DNA from: Acinetobacter lwoffii
GTDB taxonomy: Bacteria; Pseudomonadota; Gammaproteobacteria; Pseudomonadales; Moraxellaceae
Direction of reading: 5' to 3'
Length of the DNA stretch: 64,000 nucleotides
NCBI RefSeq assembly: GCF_015602705.1
Contig: NZ_CP059081.1
Coordinates: 293,702-357,701, forward strand
Notes under the pieces: model-generated
What the model was told of the DNA's origin: nothing
Seen by the model: only the letters and a program-made list of their open reading frames with translations
Databases searched by the model: none
Translations under genes and position numbers: made by a program
Shown: one piece after another, positions 28,281-37,041 of the stretch
Position numbering within the stretch: position 1 is the first letter of the stretch
How the letters are laid out: each line of letters starts with the position of its first letter

Positions 28281-28301
28281 ATATATGAAATATTCATATA
28301 T
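28281..28301. promoter_or_regulatory. Palindrome upstream of metY, candidate operator
   Basis: Arms ATATATGAA and TTCATATAT around a 3-bp centre, 83 bp from the metY start. It contains TGAA-N3-TTCA; the known MetR site is TGAA-N5-TTCA, so the spacing does not fit MetR. Confidence 0.35.
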
Positions 28302-28421
28302 CGACTTGGATTTGAGTCATTTATTTTACTAAAAACAGCTGTTTAAAAAAACATCAGCAACAAACTTGTAACAATGCATTGAAGTTCATGGCAATGGCTT
28401 ATGTTTTCGCAGCTTTCTGCG

Positions 28422-28427
28422 TATAAT
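28422..28427 (+). promoter_or_regulatory. Candidate -10 element of the ettA promoter
   Basis: TATAAT preceded by TGCG and located about 80 nt before the ettA start. The -35 is weak (TTATGT at 28399-28404, 17-bp spacing). Confidence 0.45.
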
Positions 28428-28506
28428 AGCCGATTATTTTTTCGCTCATTTTTGAGCTGGGGTGGTTGTTTAAACCCCATTTGGTTTTTCAGTTGAGGAG
28501 TCCTAC

Positions 28507-30168
28507 GTGGCCCAATATATTTACACGATGAACCGAGTGTCGAAGATGGTTCCGCCTAAGCGCGAAATTCTGAAAGACATCTCCTTATCATTTTTCCCAG
28601 GCGCTAAAATTGGTGTGCTTGGTTTAAACGGTGCAGGTAAATCTACCTTGCTTCGTATTATGGCGGGCGTAGATAAAGATTTCTCTGGTGAAGCACGTGC
28701 GCAACCGGGTATAAAAATCGGTTATCTTGAGCAAGAACCACCTTTAGATGAAACTAAAGACGTTCGTGGTAACGTCGAAGATGGTTTACGTGAACCGCTT
28801 GATGCCTTGGCACGTCTGGATGAAGTCTTTGCTGAATATGCAGCAGAAGATGCGGATTTCGATGCACTTGCGAAAGAGCAAGAGAAGCTTGAAGCGATTA
28901 TCCAGACTTGGGATGCGCATAACCTTGCGAACCAGATGGATCAAGCAGCTGCAGCATTGAACTTGCCTGCTTGGGATGCAGATGTATCTAAGCTTTCAGG
29001 TGGTGAACGTCGTCGTGTGGCGCTGTGCCGATTACTTCTGTCTAAACCAGATATGTTACTTCTAGACGAACCAACGAACCATTTAGATGCTTCATCTGTA
29101 TCTTGGTTGGAACGTTTCTTGAAAGACTTCCCGGGTACGATTGTTGCGATTACGCATGACCGTTACTTCTTGGATAACGTTGCTGAATGGATTCTGGAGC
29201 TTGACCGTGGTATGGGCATTCCGTATCAAGGTAACTACTCTTCTTGGCTTGAGCAGAAAAATGCCCGTTTAGAGCAAGAGAACAAGCAGGAAGAATCTTT
29301 TGCTAAAGCATTGAAAAAAGAACTTGAATGGGTTCGTTCTAATGCCAAAGGTCAGCAAAAGAAAAACAAAGCGCGTATGGAGCGTTTTGAAGAGCTTAAC
29401 TCACGCGAATTCCAGCAACGTAACGAAACCTCTGAAATCTACATTCCACCTGGTCCACGTCTGGGCAACAAGGTTGTAGAAGTTGAAGGTATCAGCAAAT
29501 CGTTTGGTGATCGTTTACTGTACAAAGATTTAACTTTCACAGTACCACCTGCTGCAATTGTGGGTATCGTGGGTGAAAACGGTGCAGGTAAAACCACGCT
29601 ATTCCGTATGATGACTGGTGAACAGCAACCAGATACCGGTACGGTAACACTGGGTGAATCGGTTAAAGTGGCTTATGTCGGTCAGATCCGTGACACGCTC
29701 GACAACAATAAAACCGTTTGGGAAGAAGTGTCTGGTGGTCTGGATATCTTGAAGATTGGCGAATACGAAATTGCATCACGTGCGTATATCGGTCGCTTTA
29801 ACTTTAAAGGTCAAGATCAGCAAAAACGCGTAGGTCAATTGTCTGGTGGTGAGCGTAACCGTTTACAACTTGCGAAAATTCTGCAAATGGGCGCAAACGT
29901 TATCCTACTCGATGAACCATCGAATGACTTGGATATCGAAACCTTGCGTGCACTTGAGGATGCCATTCTGGTATTCCCGGGTACTGTGATGGTGATCTCG
30001 CATGACCGTTGGTTCCTGGACCGTATTGCAACGCACATCTTGTCATTTGAAGGTGAAACCCCTGAATTCTTCACCGGTAACTATGCTGAATTCGAAGAAT
30101 ACCGTCGTAAACGAGATGGTGATGACCTTGTCGCGAAGCGTCAAAAATATCGTAAAATCGGTGTTTAA
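28507..30168 (+). CDS. ettA: Energy-dependent translational throttle protein EttA
   Basis: EttA is an ABC-F ATPase that binds the ribosomal E site and gates the first elongation steps according to the ATP/ADP ratio. The 553-aa product has two ABC domains: Walker A GLNGAGKS and signature LSGGERRRVALCRLL in the first, GENGAGKT and LSGGERNRLQLAKIL in the second, each with a Walker B LLLDEPTNHLD-type end. Between them lies the P-site tRNA interaction motif region. The start is GTG 28507, which gives the family N-terminus MAQYIYTMNRV. It is monocistronic, with a terminator at 30191. Confidence 0.96.
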   Translation: MAQYIYTMNRVSKMVPPKREILKDISLSFFPGAKIGVLGLNGAGKSTLLRIMAGVDKDFSGEARAQPGIKIGYLEQEPPLDETKDVRGNVEDGLREPLDALARLDEVFAEYAAEDADFDALAKEQEKLEAIIQTWDAHNLANQMDQAAAALNLPAWDADVSKLSGGERRRVALCRLLLSKPDMLLLDEPTNHLDASSVSWLERFLKDFPGTIVAITHDRYFLDNVAEWILELDRGMGIPYQGNYSSWLEQKNARLEQENKQEESFAKALKKELEWVRSNAKGQQKKNKARMERFEELNSREFQQRNETSEIYIPPGPRLGNKVVEVEGISKSFGDRLLYKDLTFTVPPAAIVGIVGENGAGKTTLFRMMTGEQQPDTGTVTLGESVKVAYVGQIRDTLDNNKTVWEEVSGGLDILKIGEYEIASRAYIGRFNFKGQDQQKRVGQLSGGERNRLQLAKILQMGANVILLDEPSNDLDIETLRALEDAILVFPGTVMVISHDRWFLDRIATHILSFEGETPEFFTGNYAEFEEYRRKRDGDDLVAKRQKYRKIGV

Positions 30169-30190
30169 TCATCTCCGACTTTTGTAAATA

Positions 30191-30219
30191 AAAAAACCAG
30201 CCTCAGGGCTGGTTTTTTA
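30191..30219. terminator. Bidirectional terminator after ettA
   Basis: A-tract, ACCAGCC, loop TCA, GGCTGGT, T-tract. It serves ettA and, from the other side, the small zinc-ribbon membrane gene at 30245-30586. Confidence 0.85.
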
Positions 30220-30244
30220 TGTTTATTATATGGTGGAGGGTAAA

Positions 30245-30586
30245 TTAGATTTCCCACTCATGATTACATTCACGGCATTTCCATTTCTTTTGTGTTTGCA
30301 TGAATGCCTGCATTGAAATTTTAAAATCAGGTAGATCTTTATAGAACATAAAACCTGCGATCAAAGAAAGAATAAAGACGATCACAGTCGCAGTCTGTAA
30401 AGTGGTACCTGCACCATCGCCAAAAATCCACATCGCGATGCTAATAATGACCAACAATAACAACAGGAACAGGGCAGGGACCAGAAACATTAAGCTTTTA
30501 GGAACCACTGGACGTGGAGCTGCTTGACCTGGCTGGGCCACTGGCATGATTTTCGGGCTTTGACACTTAGGGCAACGATATTGCAT
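30245..30586 (-). CDS. Small membrane protein with terminal zinc-knuckle pairs, function unknown
   Basis: A 113-aa protein that I do not recognise. It begins with a CxxC knuckle (YRCPKCQSPKI, C5 and C8), has two membrane helices (about residues 32-55 and 60-82) and ends with a second knuckle (WKCRECNHEWEI). Both ends would be on the same side of the membrane. One reading is that the two CxxC pairs join to form a single zinc ribbon across the hairpin of helices. It stands alone between two terminators. Confidence 0.8.
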   Translation of the reverse strand: MQYRCPKCQSPKIMPVAQPGQAAPRPVVPKSLMFLVPALFLLLLLVIISIAMWIFGDGAGTTLQTATVIVFILSLIAGFMFYKDLPDFKISMQAFMQTQKKWKCRECNHEWEI

Positions 30587-30674
30587 TACAACTCCAAAAT
30601 TCTAAATTACTGATTATTTTATCGGAAGATGCGAAGAAACCGAAATATTGCCCAACATAAAATATACAGGCAAT

Positions 30675-30706
30675 AAAAAACCCAAGTCGCAATGCTTGGG
30701 TTTTTT
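30675..30706. terminator. Bidirectional terminator beyond tRNA-Glu
   Basis: A-tract, CCCAAG, an 8-nt loop, CTTGGG, T-tract. It ends the minus-strand gltX/tRNA-Ala/tRNA-Glu series. Confidence 0.8.
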
Positions 30707-30743
30707 ATAAGATCACCATAATATATTACGGTGATCTTGAATA

Positions 30744-30819
30744 TGGCGTCCCTACGGGGATTCGAACCCCGGTTACCGCCGTGAAAGGGCGATGTCCTAG
30801 GCCTCTAGACGATAGGGAC
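30744..30819 (-). tRNA. tRNA-Glu (anticodon TTC)
   Basis: A 76-nt tRNA with encoded CCA, very like E. coli tRNA-Glu: D-arm TCGTCTAGAGG, anticodon stem and loop CCGCCCTTTCACGGCGG with anticodon TTC, and T loop GGTTCGAATCC. It lies on the same strand as gltX and about 170 nt downstream of it. Confidence 0.97.
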
Positions 30820-30857
30820 AATTGAGGCAAATAACACAGCTAAAGCAAGACTTGATT

Positions 30858-30933
30858 TGGTGGAGTCAAGGAGGATCGAACTCCTGACCTCTACAATGCC
30901 ATTGTAGCGCTCTACCAACTGAGCTATGACCCC
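30858..30933 (-). tRNA. tRNA-Ala (anticodon GGC)
   Basis: A 76-nt tRNA with encoded CCA. D-arm TAGCTCAGTTGG, anticodon arm CTACA-ATGGCAT-TGTAG with anticodon GGC, and T loop GTTCGATCC. It lies between gltX and tRNA-Glu. Confidence 0.97.
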
Positions 30934-30990
30934 AGTCTGTGTGAGCGCTATATTAGGGATATCGCGCTCACACGTCAACACAAAAATTAA

Positions 30991-32499
30991 TTAAGCTTGA
31001 TCAACTGCTTCATTTTTCGGCAACTTTAAGCTTTCATTAAGTTTTTCCCAGACTTTCAGCTCTTTTTTACTTGGACCACCGACAATTTCCAGCGCATGAC
31101 GTAAGCGTGCAAAAGTTAAATCCGGACCAATGGTCACCATCGTTTGCATTACTGGTGTAGACGCAGTCGAACCAGCGATCGCAATAAAGAATGCAGGCAT
31201 GAAGTCGCGCAACTTGATTTCCATTTGTGCGGCCAAGTCCATTAAGGTCTGGCTCACCGTGTCGTTATTCCAAGTAAACAGGCTTTCTAAACGCCAAATT
31301 GCGAATTGAAGACTTTGACGTACCTGTTCATCCGACAGTTTCTTGCTTTCAAACTGTTCTTTAGACAGAGTCGGGAAGTGGTTGAAGTAATGCGCAGACC
31401 AGTTCACCGCTTCAGACAGCAGGTTGATACGTGGTTGAATCGCAGCTACAATTTCTTCTAATTTGGCGCGGTCTGCTTTCCAAGCCAATAAGGTGTCAAG
31501 TAATTCAGCCGGGCTGAGTGCCTTGATCCATTGACCATTTAACCAGTTCAATTTCTCGACATCAAAGATCGGACCACCGAGTGATACACGTTTGATATCA
31601 AAATGTTCAATCATTTCAGCCAAAGTGAATTTTTCACTTTCATCTGGCATTGACCAGCCCATGCGACCCAAGTAGTTCAATAAAGCTTCAGGCAATACAC
31701 CGATGTTTCTATAGTAGTTAATTGAGGTCGGGTTTTTACGTTTAGACAGCTTAGATTTATCCGGGTTACGCAGCAGTGGCATGTGGCATAGTATCGGCAT
31801 TTCCCAACCAAAATATTGATACAGTAACTGATGTTTCGGCGCAGATGGAATCCATTCTTCACCACGAATTACGTGGGTGATTTGCATCAAATGATCATCT
31901 ACTACGTTTGCTAAATGGTAGGTTGGGAGGCCATCGGTTTTTAGCAGGATTTGCATGTCTACTTGCGCCCATGGAATTTCCACTTCGCCACGCAGCATGT
32001 CATTGAATTTACATACGCCTTCGGTTGGTACTTTCATACGGATGACGTGTGGTTCACCAGCGGCCAAACGACGCTCAACTTCTTCTTGAGTGAGATTCAG
32101 ACCGCGACCATCATAACGTGGCGACTCACCACGTGCCTGCTGTTCTGCACGCATTTGATCTAGTTCTTCTGCAGTTGCAAAACAGTAGAAAGCATGGCCT
32201 TTCTCTACCAGTTCCAAGGCATAATTTTTATAGATATCCATACGTTCTGACTGGCGATACGGCGCATGCGGGCCACCGACATCAGGACCTTCAGACCAGT
32301 TCAGACCCAACCAGCGCAATGAATCTAGGATCATTTTTTCAGATTCAGACGTTGAGCGCAGTTGGTCAGTATCTTCAATACGAAGAATGAATTCACCACC
32401 ATGCTGTTTAGCAAAACATAAGTTAAATAAGGCGATATAGGCAGTACCTACATGCGGAAAACCAGTAGGAGAAGGTGCAATACGAGTACGAACAGTCAT
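30991..32499 (-). CDS. gltX: Glutamyl-tRNA synthetase
   Basis: GltX charges tRNA-Glu. The 502-aa class I synthetase has the HIGH-type motif in [13 protein letters not shown] (about residues 9-21), the KMSKS-type loop in [11 protein letters not shown] near 250 and a C-terminal anticodon-binding domain. The start at 32499 gives the family N-terminus [13 protein letters not shown]. Its cognate tRNA lies just downstream on the same strand with tRNA-Ala between, and no terminator is seen between them. Confidence 0.97.
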   Translation of the reverse strand: MTVRTRIAPSPTGFPHVGTAYIALFNLCFAKQHGGEFILRIEDTDQLRSTSESEKMILDSLRWLGLNWSEGPDVGGPHAPYRQSERMDIYKNYALELVEKGHAFYCFATAEELDQMRAEQQARGESPRYDGRGLNLTQEEVERRLAAGEPHVIRMKVPTEGVCKFNDMLRGEVEIPWAQVDMQILLKTDGLPTYHLANVVDDHLMQITHVIRGEEWIPSAPKHQLLYQYFGWEMPILCHMPLLRNPDKSKLSKRKNPTSINYYRNIGVLPEALLNYLGRMGWSMPDESEKFTLAEMIEHFDIKRVSLGGPIFDVEKLNWLNGQWIKALSPAELLDTLLAWKADRAKLEEIVAAIQPRINLLSEAVNWSAHYFNHFPTLSKEQFESKKLSDEQVRQSLQFAIWRLESLFTWNNDTVSQTLMDLAAQMEIKLRDFMPAFFIAIAGSTASTPVMQTMVTIGPDLTFARLRHALEIVGGPSKKELKVWEKLNESLKLPKNEAVDQA

Positions 32500-32542
32500 A
32501 GCCGGATCTAATCTTAGATATAAAATTGCAGCTATTATAGCG

Positions 32543-32593
32543 AAAAAGCCACATCACTTAATGCTTTATTCAACATTGAATGATGTGGCTTTT
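32543..32593. terminator. Long-stem bidirectional terminator upstream of gltX
   Basis: Arms AAAAGCCACATCA and TGATGTGGCTTTT give a perfect 13-bp stem around a loop of about 24 nt. It ends the minus-strand secreted-protein gene and insulates gltX. Confidence 0.7.
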
Positions 32594-32626
32594 AAATCCG
32601 GGAATATTCAGCGCTGTTGAGGCTGA

Positions 32627-32929
32627 TTAAGAATGAGCACTCGAAAAAATACTTTGGACAAAGCGGGTGAAGCGGTAATTCTGTTCTGCAAAGAAATTTT
32701 GCGAAGGTGCGACTTTAAATGCAGTCAAGACTTTTAGATTATCTTCTGTTTGAAGTGTTTTTTCAGTTTTTTGTTGCTGAATCGCTTTTTCAATCGGCGA
32801 AGTCTTGCTTTCAACAGTGCTTACTGTAGGCTTCGGCAAGTCTGTCTTCACAACGACGGCATGACCGAGTTGAATCGAGAACAACATAATCAGGCTTAGG
32901 ATGCTGGCTGTGAATAATGTAAATTTCAT
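32627..32929 (-). CDS. Small putative secreted protein, function unknown
   Basis: A 100-aa product that I do not recognise. The N-terminus MKFTLFTASILSLIMLFSIQ...GHA looks like a Sec signal peptide, cleaved after about residue 24. The mature part is polar, with a Lys/Gln/Glu-rich stretch, and ends in an aromatic cluster (NFFAEQNYRFTRFVQSIF). The start is ATG 32929: an AGGAGG lies 10 nt upstream, and the longer frame would use TTG at 32935. Confidence 0.7.
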   Translation of the reverse strand: MKFTLFTASILSLIMLFSIQLGHAVVVKTDLPKPTVSTVESKTSPIEKAIQQQKTEKTLQTEDNLKVLTAFKVAPSQNFFAEQNYRFTRFVQSIFSSAHS

Positions 32930-33321
32930 ATCCAAACTTCCTCCTTACTTCTGGTTGGTTTTATTTTGTTAAAATGTTTTTTTAATACTCTGTCTACAAT
33001 TTAATCACAGTTGATCATAAAGAAGTAGAACCAAGTCACATTTTTTACAAAAGAAATAATATAACTCTGTGGAAAATTACCAAAAATCGTAATTTCCTGT
33101 TTTGGTGGCCTATTTTTAACAGACAACTGTGAAGAGAACGTGAAGAACTGTCTTATATTGTAGCAGAAGATTACTTTTCTAGCAGAATATGTATCCGGAT
33201 TTAATTGTTAGTAGATATCTCAAAATCAGAAATAGATTGTAGATATTGTTATAAATATATGATTGTTATGTTTATTTTTGATTTGTATAGTACAGATCAT
33301 ATAAACAATGAGCTACATAAG
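32930..33321. other. Intergenic region upstream of the sulfate-binding protein genes
   Basis: An AT-rich 392-bp gap between divergent genes, without a supported gene. A frame extends upstream from the sbp gene to 33205, but it lacks a signal peptide in the right place. The promoter of the sulfate-binding protein should lie here; no clear -35/-10 pair was found. Confidence 0.4.
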
Positions 33322-34323
33322 ATGAAAAAAATAATAGCATCCGCAATCTTGACAATTTTGGTGGGAACAGCAATACAGAATTCTATTGCCAAAGATTTCC
33401 TGAATGTGTCTTATGACCCGACTCGTGAGTTTTATCAGGAATATAACGAAGAATTTGGCAAGTTCTGGAAGCAGAAAACCGGACAGAAGGTCAATTTTAA
33501 ACAGTCACATGGTGGTTCAGGCAAGCAGGCGCGTTCAGTGGTCGATGGTTTGCAGGCCGATGTCGTAACCTTGGCCTTAGCCAATGATATCGAAGAAATC
33601 GTCAATGCCGGTTTAATCGAGAAAGGTTGGCAAAAAGAGTTTCCGAGTAATTCGGCACCCTATACGTCTACGATTGTATTCTTGGTGCGTAAAGGCAATC
33701 CAAAGCAAATCAAAGACTGGAATGATCTGACCAAAGCGGGTGTGGACATTATTACCCCAAACCCGAAAACTGGTGGCGCGCCACGTTGGATCTATCTTTC
33801 TGCTTGGGGTTATGCACTGAAACAGCCAGGCGGTAATGATGCGAAAGCCAAAGAGTTGGTGAAAAAACTTTATCAAAATGTCAAAGTTTTAGATTCCGGT
33901 GCCCGTGGTTCACTGACGACGTTTGCCGAGCGCGGCATTGGTGATGTGCTTTTATCCTGGGAAAATGAAGCCTTGCTGGCGACGCAAGGTCTGGGTAAAG
34001 ACAAGTACGATATTGTCTATCCATCGATTTCAATTCTGGCCGAACCATCGGTAGCGATTGTCGATAAGAACGTGAATAAAAATGGCACTACCCATCTGGC
34101 AAAAGGCTATTTAAACTATTTATATTCACCAAAAGGGCAGGAGCTTGCTGCGAAATATTTCTTCCGTCCGCGGGACGCCAAAGTGGCTGCCAAATATTCA
34201 GCCCAGTTTCCGAAAATCCAGACCTTTACCATTGATAAAGTCTTTGGTGGTTGGGCCAAAGCGCAAAAAACACATTTTGTGAATGGGGCGATTTATGACC
34301 AGATTTACAATGAAAAAAGATAA
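33322..34323 (+). CDS. sbp: Sulfate ABC transporter periplasmic binding protein, copy 1
   Basis: A periplasmic protein that binds sulfate for import. The 333-aa product has a signal peptide ([15 protein letters not shown]...) likely cleaved after NSIA. The mature part follows E. coli Sbp closely: [81 protein letters not shown] chose ATG 33322 because it places the signal peptide at the N-terminus. No permease or ATPase genes of the transporter are nearby. A second paralogue follows after 244 bp. Confidence 0.93.
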   Translation: MKKIIASAILTILVGTAIQNSIAKDFLNVSYDPTREFYQEYNEEFGKFWKQKTGQKVNFKQSHGGSGKQARSVVDGLQADVVTLALANDIEEIVNAGLIEKGWQKEFPSNSAPYTSTIVFLVRKGNPKQIKDWNDLTKAGVDIITPNPKTGGAPRWIYLSAWGYALKQPGGNDAKAKELVKKLYQNVKVLDSGARGSLTTFAERGIGDVLLSWENEALLATQGLGKDKYDIVYPSISILAEPSVAIVDKNVNKNGTTHLAKGYLNYLYSPKGQELAAKYFFRPRDAKVAAKYSAQFPKIQTFTIDKVFGGWAKAQKTHFVNGAIYDQIYNEKR

Positions 34324-34344
34324 GTGAGCGTTAGTCTAAATACA

Positions 34345-34382
34345 ATAAAGAAAATGGCTAAAGTGTTATCCATTTTCTTTAT
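34345..34382 (+). terminator. AT-rich hairpin after sbp copy 1, possible terminator
   Basis: Perfect 13-bp arms ATAAAGAAAATGG and CCATTTTCTTTAT around a 12-nt loop, 22 nt after the stop codon. GC content of the stem is low, so termination may be partial. Confidence 0.5.
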
Positions 34383-34567
34383 ATCTAATGCATAAAATTC
34401 TATATATTAGAGATAAGTAGAATAATAAATAGTATTTTCCTTTTAAAAACAAAATATTAATACAGAAAAACCTTTTATTTTATCGTGTTGTGATGTTGTA
34501 GGGTGAATTGCGATAAATGATTTTATTTCATATAGTTATATCTAATGAAGATAAACTCCGTGCTGCC

Positions 34568-35587
34568 ATGAAAATTCAATTAAAATCGTTATTTAGTGCT
34601 GCCTTATTGGCGACTGGTTTAGGCATGACCGCGACTGCTTCACAAGCAGCAGACCGTCAGTTTCTAAATGTATCCTATGATGCTACGCGTGAGTTCTATG
34701 ATGAATTTAACAAATCATTTGGCGCTTACTGGAAAAACCGCACCGGTCTGGATGTGAATTTCAAGCAGTCACATGGCGGTTCGGGCAAACAGGCACGTTC
34801 TGTGGTCGATGGCTTGAAAGGTGATGTGGTGACTTTGGCGCTGGCCAATGACATCGAAGAAATTGTGAAATCTGGTCAGATTCAGCCAGGCTGGCAAAAG
34901 GAATTCCCACACAACTCGGCACCTTATACCTCGACGATCGTATTCATGGTACGTAAAGGCAATCCGAAAGGCATCAAGGACTGGAATGACTTAACCAAAC
35001 CAGGCGTGCAAATTATTACGCCGAACCCAAAAACGGGTGGTTTGCCGCGTTGGGTGTATCTGTCTGCATGGGGTTATGCCGAGAAACAGCCAGGCGGTAA
35101 TAAAGCCAAAGCACAGGACTTTGTCGGCAAACTTTATAAGAACGTGAAAGTGATGGATTCTGCTGCCCGTGCTTCAATGACCACCTTTGCCGAGCGTGGG
35201 ATTGGCGATGTATTGCTGACTTGGGAAAATGAAGCTTTAGTAACGCAAAAAACCTTGGGTAAAAACAAGTTTGATATCGTTTATCCATCGATTACGATTT
35301 TGACTGAACCATCAGTGGCGATTGTGGATCGTACGGTAGAGAAAAATGGCAATAAATGGTTAGCAACAGGTTATATCAATTACCTGTATTCACCATTGGG
35401 TCAGGAAATGGCAGCTAAACATTTCTATCGTCCGCGTAATGAAAAAGTATTAGCGAAATATTCGGCACAGTTCCCGAAAATCAAAACCTTTACCATTGAT
35501 GAAGTCTTTGGTGGTTGGGCCAATGCACAGAAAACCCATTTTGTTAATGGTTCAATTTTCGACCAGATTTATAACAGCAAACGTTAA
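34568..35587 (+). CDS. sbp: Sulfate ABC transporter periplasmic binding protein, copy 2
   Basis: Tandem paralogue of the preceding gene, highly similar over its whole length. The 339-aa product has a signal peptide (MKIQLKSLFSAALLATGLGM...) with a probable cut after [32 protein letters not shown] and the C-terminal [16 protein letters not shown] are shared with copy 1. The frame extends to 34517, but the signal peptide supports ATG 34568, although its Shine-Dalgarno is weak. Differences from copy 1 cluster in surface positions. Confidence 0.92.
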   Translation: MKIQLKSLFSAALLATGLGMTATASQAADRQFLNVSYDATREFYDEFNKSFGAYWKNRTGLDVNFKQSHGGSGKQARSVVDGLKGDVVTLALANDIEEIVKSGQIQPGWQKEFPHNSAPYTSTIVFMVRKGNPKGIKDWNDLTKPGVQIITPNPKTGGLPRWVYLSAWGYAEKQPGGNKAKAQDFVGKLYKNVKVMDSAARASMTTFAERGIGDVLLTWENEALVTQKTLGKNKFDIVYPSITILTEPSVAIVDRTVEKNGNKWLATGYINYLYSPLGQEMAAKHFYRPRNEKVLAKYSAQFPKIKTFTIDEVFGGWANAQKTHFVNGSIFDQIYNSKR

Positions 35588-35612
35588 TTGATCTGCGAAG
35601 TCATCTGGATTG

Positions 35613-35642
35613 AAAAAAGCCTCCGAAACCGGAGGCTTTTTT
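35613..35642 (+). terminator. Terminator after sbp copy 2
   Basis: A-tract, GCCTCCG, loop AAA, CGGAGGC with T-tract. It separates the sulfate-binding genes from the dcw cluster. Confidence 0.85.
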
Positions 35643-35705
35643 GTATAAGAAAAATGCTAAAACGGTTTTCTCTATGGAAAGTAATATTTATCTACAAAAA
35701 GTCGT

Positions 35706-35734
35706 TTGGAGCTTTGCCTAAACAGGGTGATAAT
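35706..35734 (+). promoter_or_regulatory. Candidate promoter of the rsmH-mraY operon
   Basis: TTGGAG at 35706-35711, a 17-bp spacer and GATAAT at 35729-35734, 38 nt before rsmH. The -35 is only partly consensus. Confidence 0.4.
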
Positions 35735-35771
35735 GTGCAGTTAAATTTTTCCCCCTATTGATTGAGTTTTT

Positions 35772-36683
35772 ATGTCACATATTTCTGTATTACTTCACGA
35801 AACGATTGATGCCTTGTTGGCGGGTCGCAATACGGGAACTTATGTGGATGGGACCTTTGGCCGTGGTGGACATACGCGTTTATTGCTGTCCAAATTAGAT
35901 GAAAATGCACGCGTCTATGCCTTTGATAAAGATCCACAAGCACTGGCTGTAGCAGCTGAACTCGAACAAGAAGATTCACGCTTTAAAATTATTCATGCCA
36001 GCTTTGCTGATCTGAAAGAGGTGCTTGCTGAGCTGGGCATTGAACACGTTGATGGGGTGATGGCGGATCTTGGTGTTTCTTCACCGCAGCTGGATCAGGC
36101 TGAACGTGGTTTCAGTTTTATGAAAGACGGCCCGCTGGATATGCGTATGGACAACTCGCAAGGTCCAACTGCAGCAGAATGGCTGACCCAGATTGAAGAA
36201 GAAGCATTAGCCAATATTATTTTTAAATATGGTGAAGAGCGTTATAGCCGCCGTATTGCCAAAGCGATTAAAGCTGCCGGATATATTGATACTACGGCAA
36301 AGCTGGCTGAGATCGTAAAAGTAGCGCACCCGAAATGGGAAAAAAATAAGCATGCTGCGACCCGTACTTTCCAGGCGATTCGTATTGCTATTAATAAGGA
36401 ATTAGAAGATATTGAAATCTTCTTGCCTCAGGCCGTTGAAATCTTAAAGCCAGAAGCACGTTTGGCGGTAATTAGCTTCCACTCACTGGAAGACCGTTTG
36501 ATTAAACAATTTATTCAAAAAGAGTCAACGCTTGAAGAAGATTCAGGCTGGGGAATGCCACAACAACAGAAAGATACGCGACGTTTAAAGAAAGTTTCTC
36601 GTGTTAAAGCCAGTGATGAGGAGGTTAAAGCCAATCCTCGTTCGCGTAGCGCATGGCTCCGGGTAGCAGAACGTTTAGCTTAA
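35772..36683 (+). CDS. rsmH: 16S rRNA (cytosine-1402-N4)-methyltransferase
   Basis: RsmH (MraW) methylates C1402 in the decoding centre. The 303-aa product has the SAM-binding start VDGTFGRGGHTRLLL, GVMADLGVSSPQLD and the C-terminal ISFHSLEDRLIKQF. It is the first gene of the dcw cluster here; mraZ, usually just upstream in other bacteria, is absent. ftsL follows after 10 bp. Confidence 0.96.
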   Translation: MSHISVLLHETIDALLAGRNTGTYVDGTFGRGGHTRLLLSKLDENARVYAFDKDPQALAVAAELEQEDSRFKIIHASFADLKEVLAELGIEHVDGVMADLGVSSPQLDQAERGFSFMKDGPLDMRMDNSQGPTAAEWLTQIEEEALANIIFKYGEERYSRRIAKAIKAAGYIDTTAKLAEIVKVAHPKWEKNKHAATRTFQAIRIAINKELEDIEIFLPQAVEILKPEARLAVISFHSLEDRLIKQFIQKESTLEEDSGWGMPQQQKDTRRLKKVSRVKASDEEVKANPRSRSAWLRVAERLA

Positions 36684-36693
36684 TAGGCAGATC

Positions 36694-37026
36694 ATGAAAA
36701 CGGAAGTGGTTGATAAAAAAACAGAAAAATTGTGGCTGAAAAAAGTTACAATCTATCTCATGCTGATACTGATGGTCTTCATCAGTGCAGTATTTGTGGT
36801 ATTTCAGGTATTTGAATACCGTCAGGACAACAGAAAGCTGAGTACCTATCTGCGTGAAAGGGATGACCTGAATGCAGAGTGGGGGCGTTTGCTGATTGAA
36901 CAGCAAACTTTTGGCGCGACGGCACAGATCGGTACGCGTGCAGTGACACAGCTGCGTATGTATTCACCTCCGGTTTCACAAAGTGTCGTGATTTCCTTAC
37001 CACAAACTTCAGATGAGAAAAAATAA
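36694..37026 (+). CDS. ftsL: Cell division protein FtsL
   Basis: FtsL is a bitopic divisome protein that works with FtsB and FtsQ to activate FtsWI. The 110-aa product has a short cytoplasmic N-terminus, one membrane helix (about residues 12-34) and a periplasmic coiled-coil-like part rich in Arg, Glu and Gln. The identification rests on these features and its position between rsmH and ftsI. Confidence 0.9.
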   Translation: MKTEVVDKKTEKLWLKKVTIYLMLILMVFISAVFVVFQVFEYRQDNRKLSTYLRERDDLNAEWGRLLIEQQTFGATAQIGTRAVTQLRMYSPPVSQSVVISLPQTSDEKK

Positions 37027-37041
37027 GGCTAGCGTTCCGAC

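Larger units (their letters stand above)
28199..28506. other. Divergent promoter region between metY and ettA
   Basis: No gene is seen in these 308 bp. A perfect inverted repeat with 9-bp arms (ATATATGAA and TTCATATAT) lies at 28281-28301, closer to metY. A consensus TATAAT at 28422-28427 probably belongs to the ettA promoter, leaving a leader of about 70 nt. Confidence 0.5.

Noticed and set aside
28281..28301. MetR binding site upstream of metY
   Set aside because: The half-sites TGAA and TTCA are 3 bp apart, while MetR sites have 5 bp.
33205..33321. N-terminal extension of the first sulfate-binding protein
   Set aside because: It would bury the signal peptide inside the protein; ATG 33322 puts it at the N-terminus.
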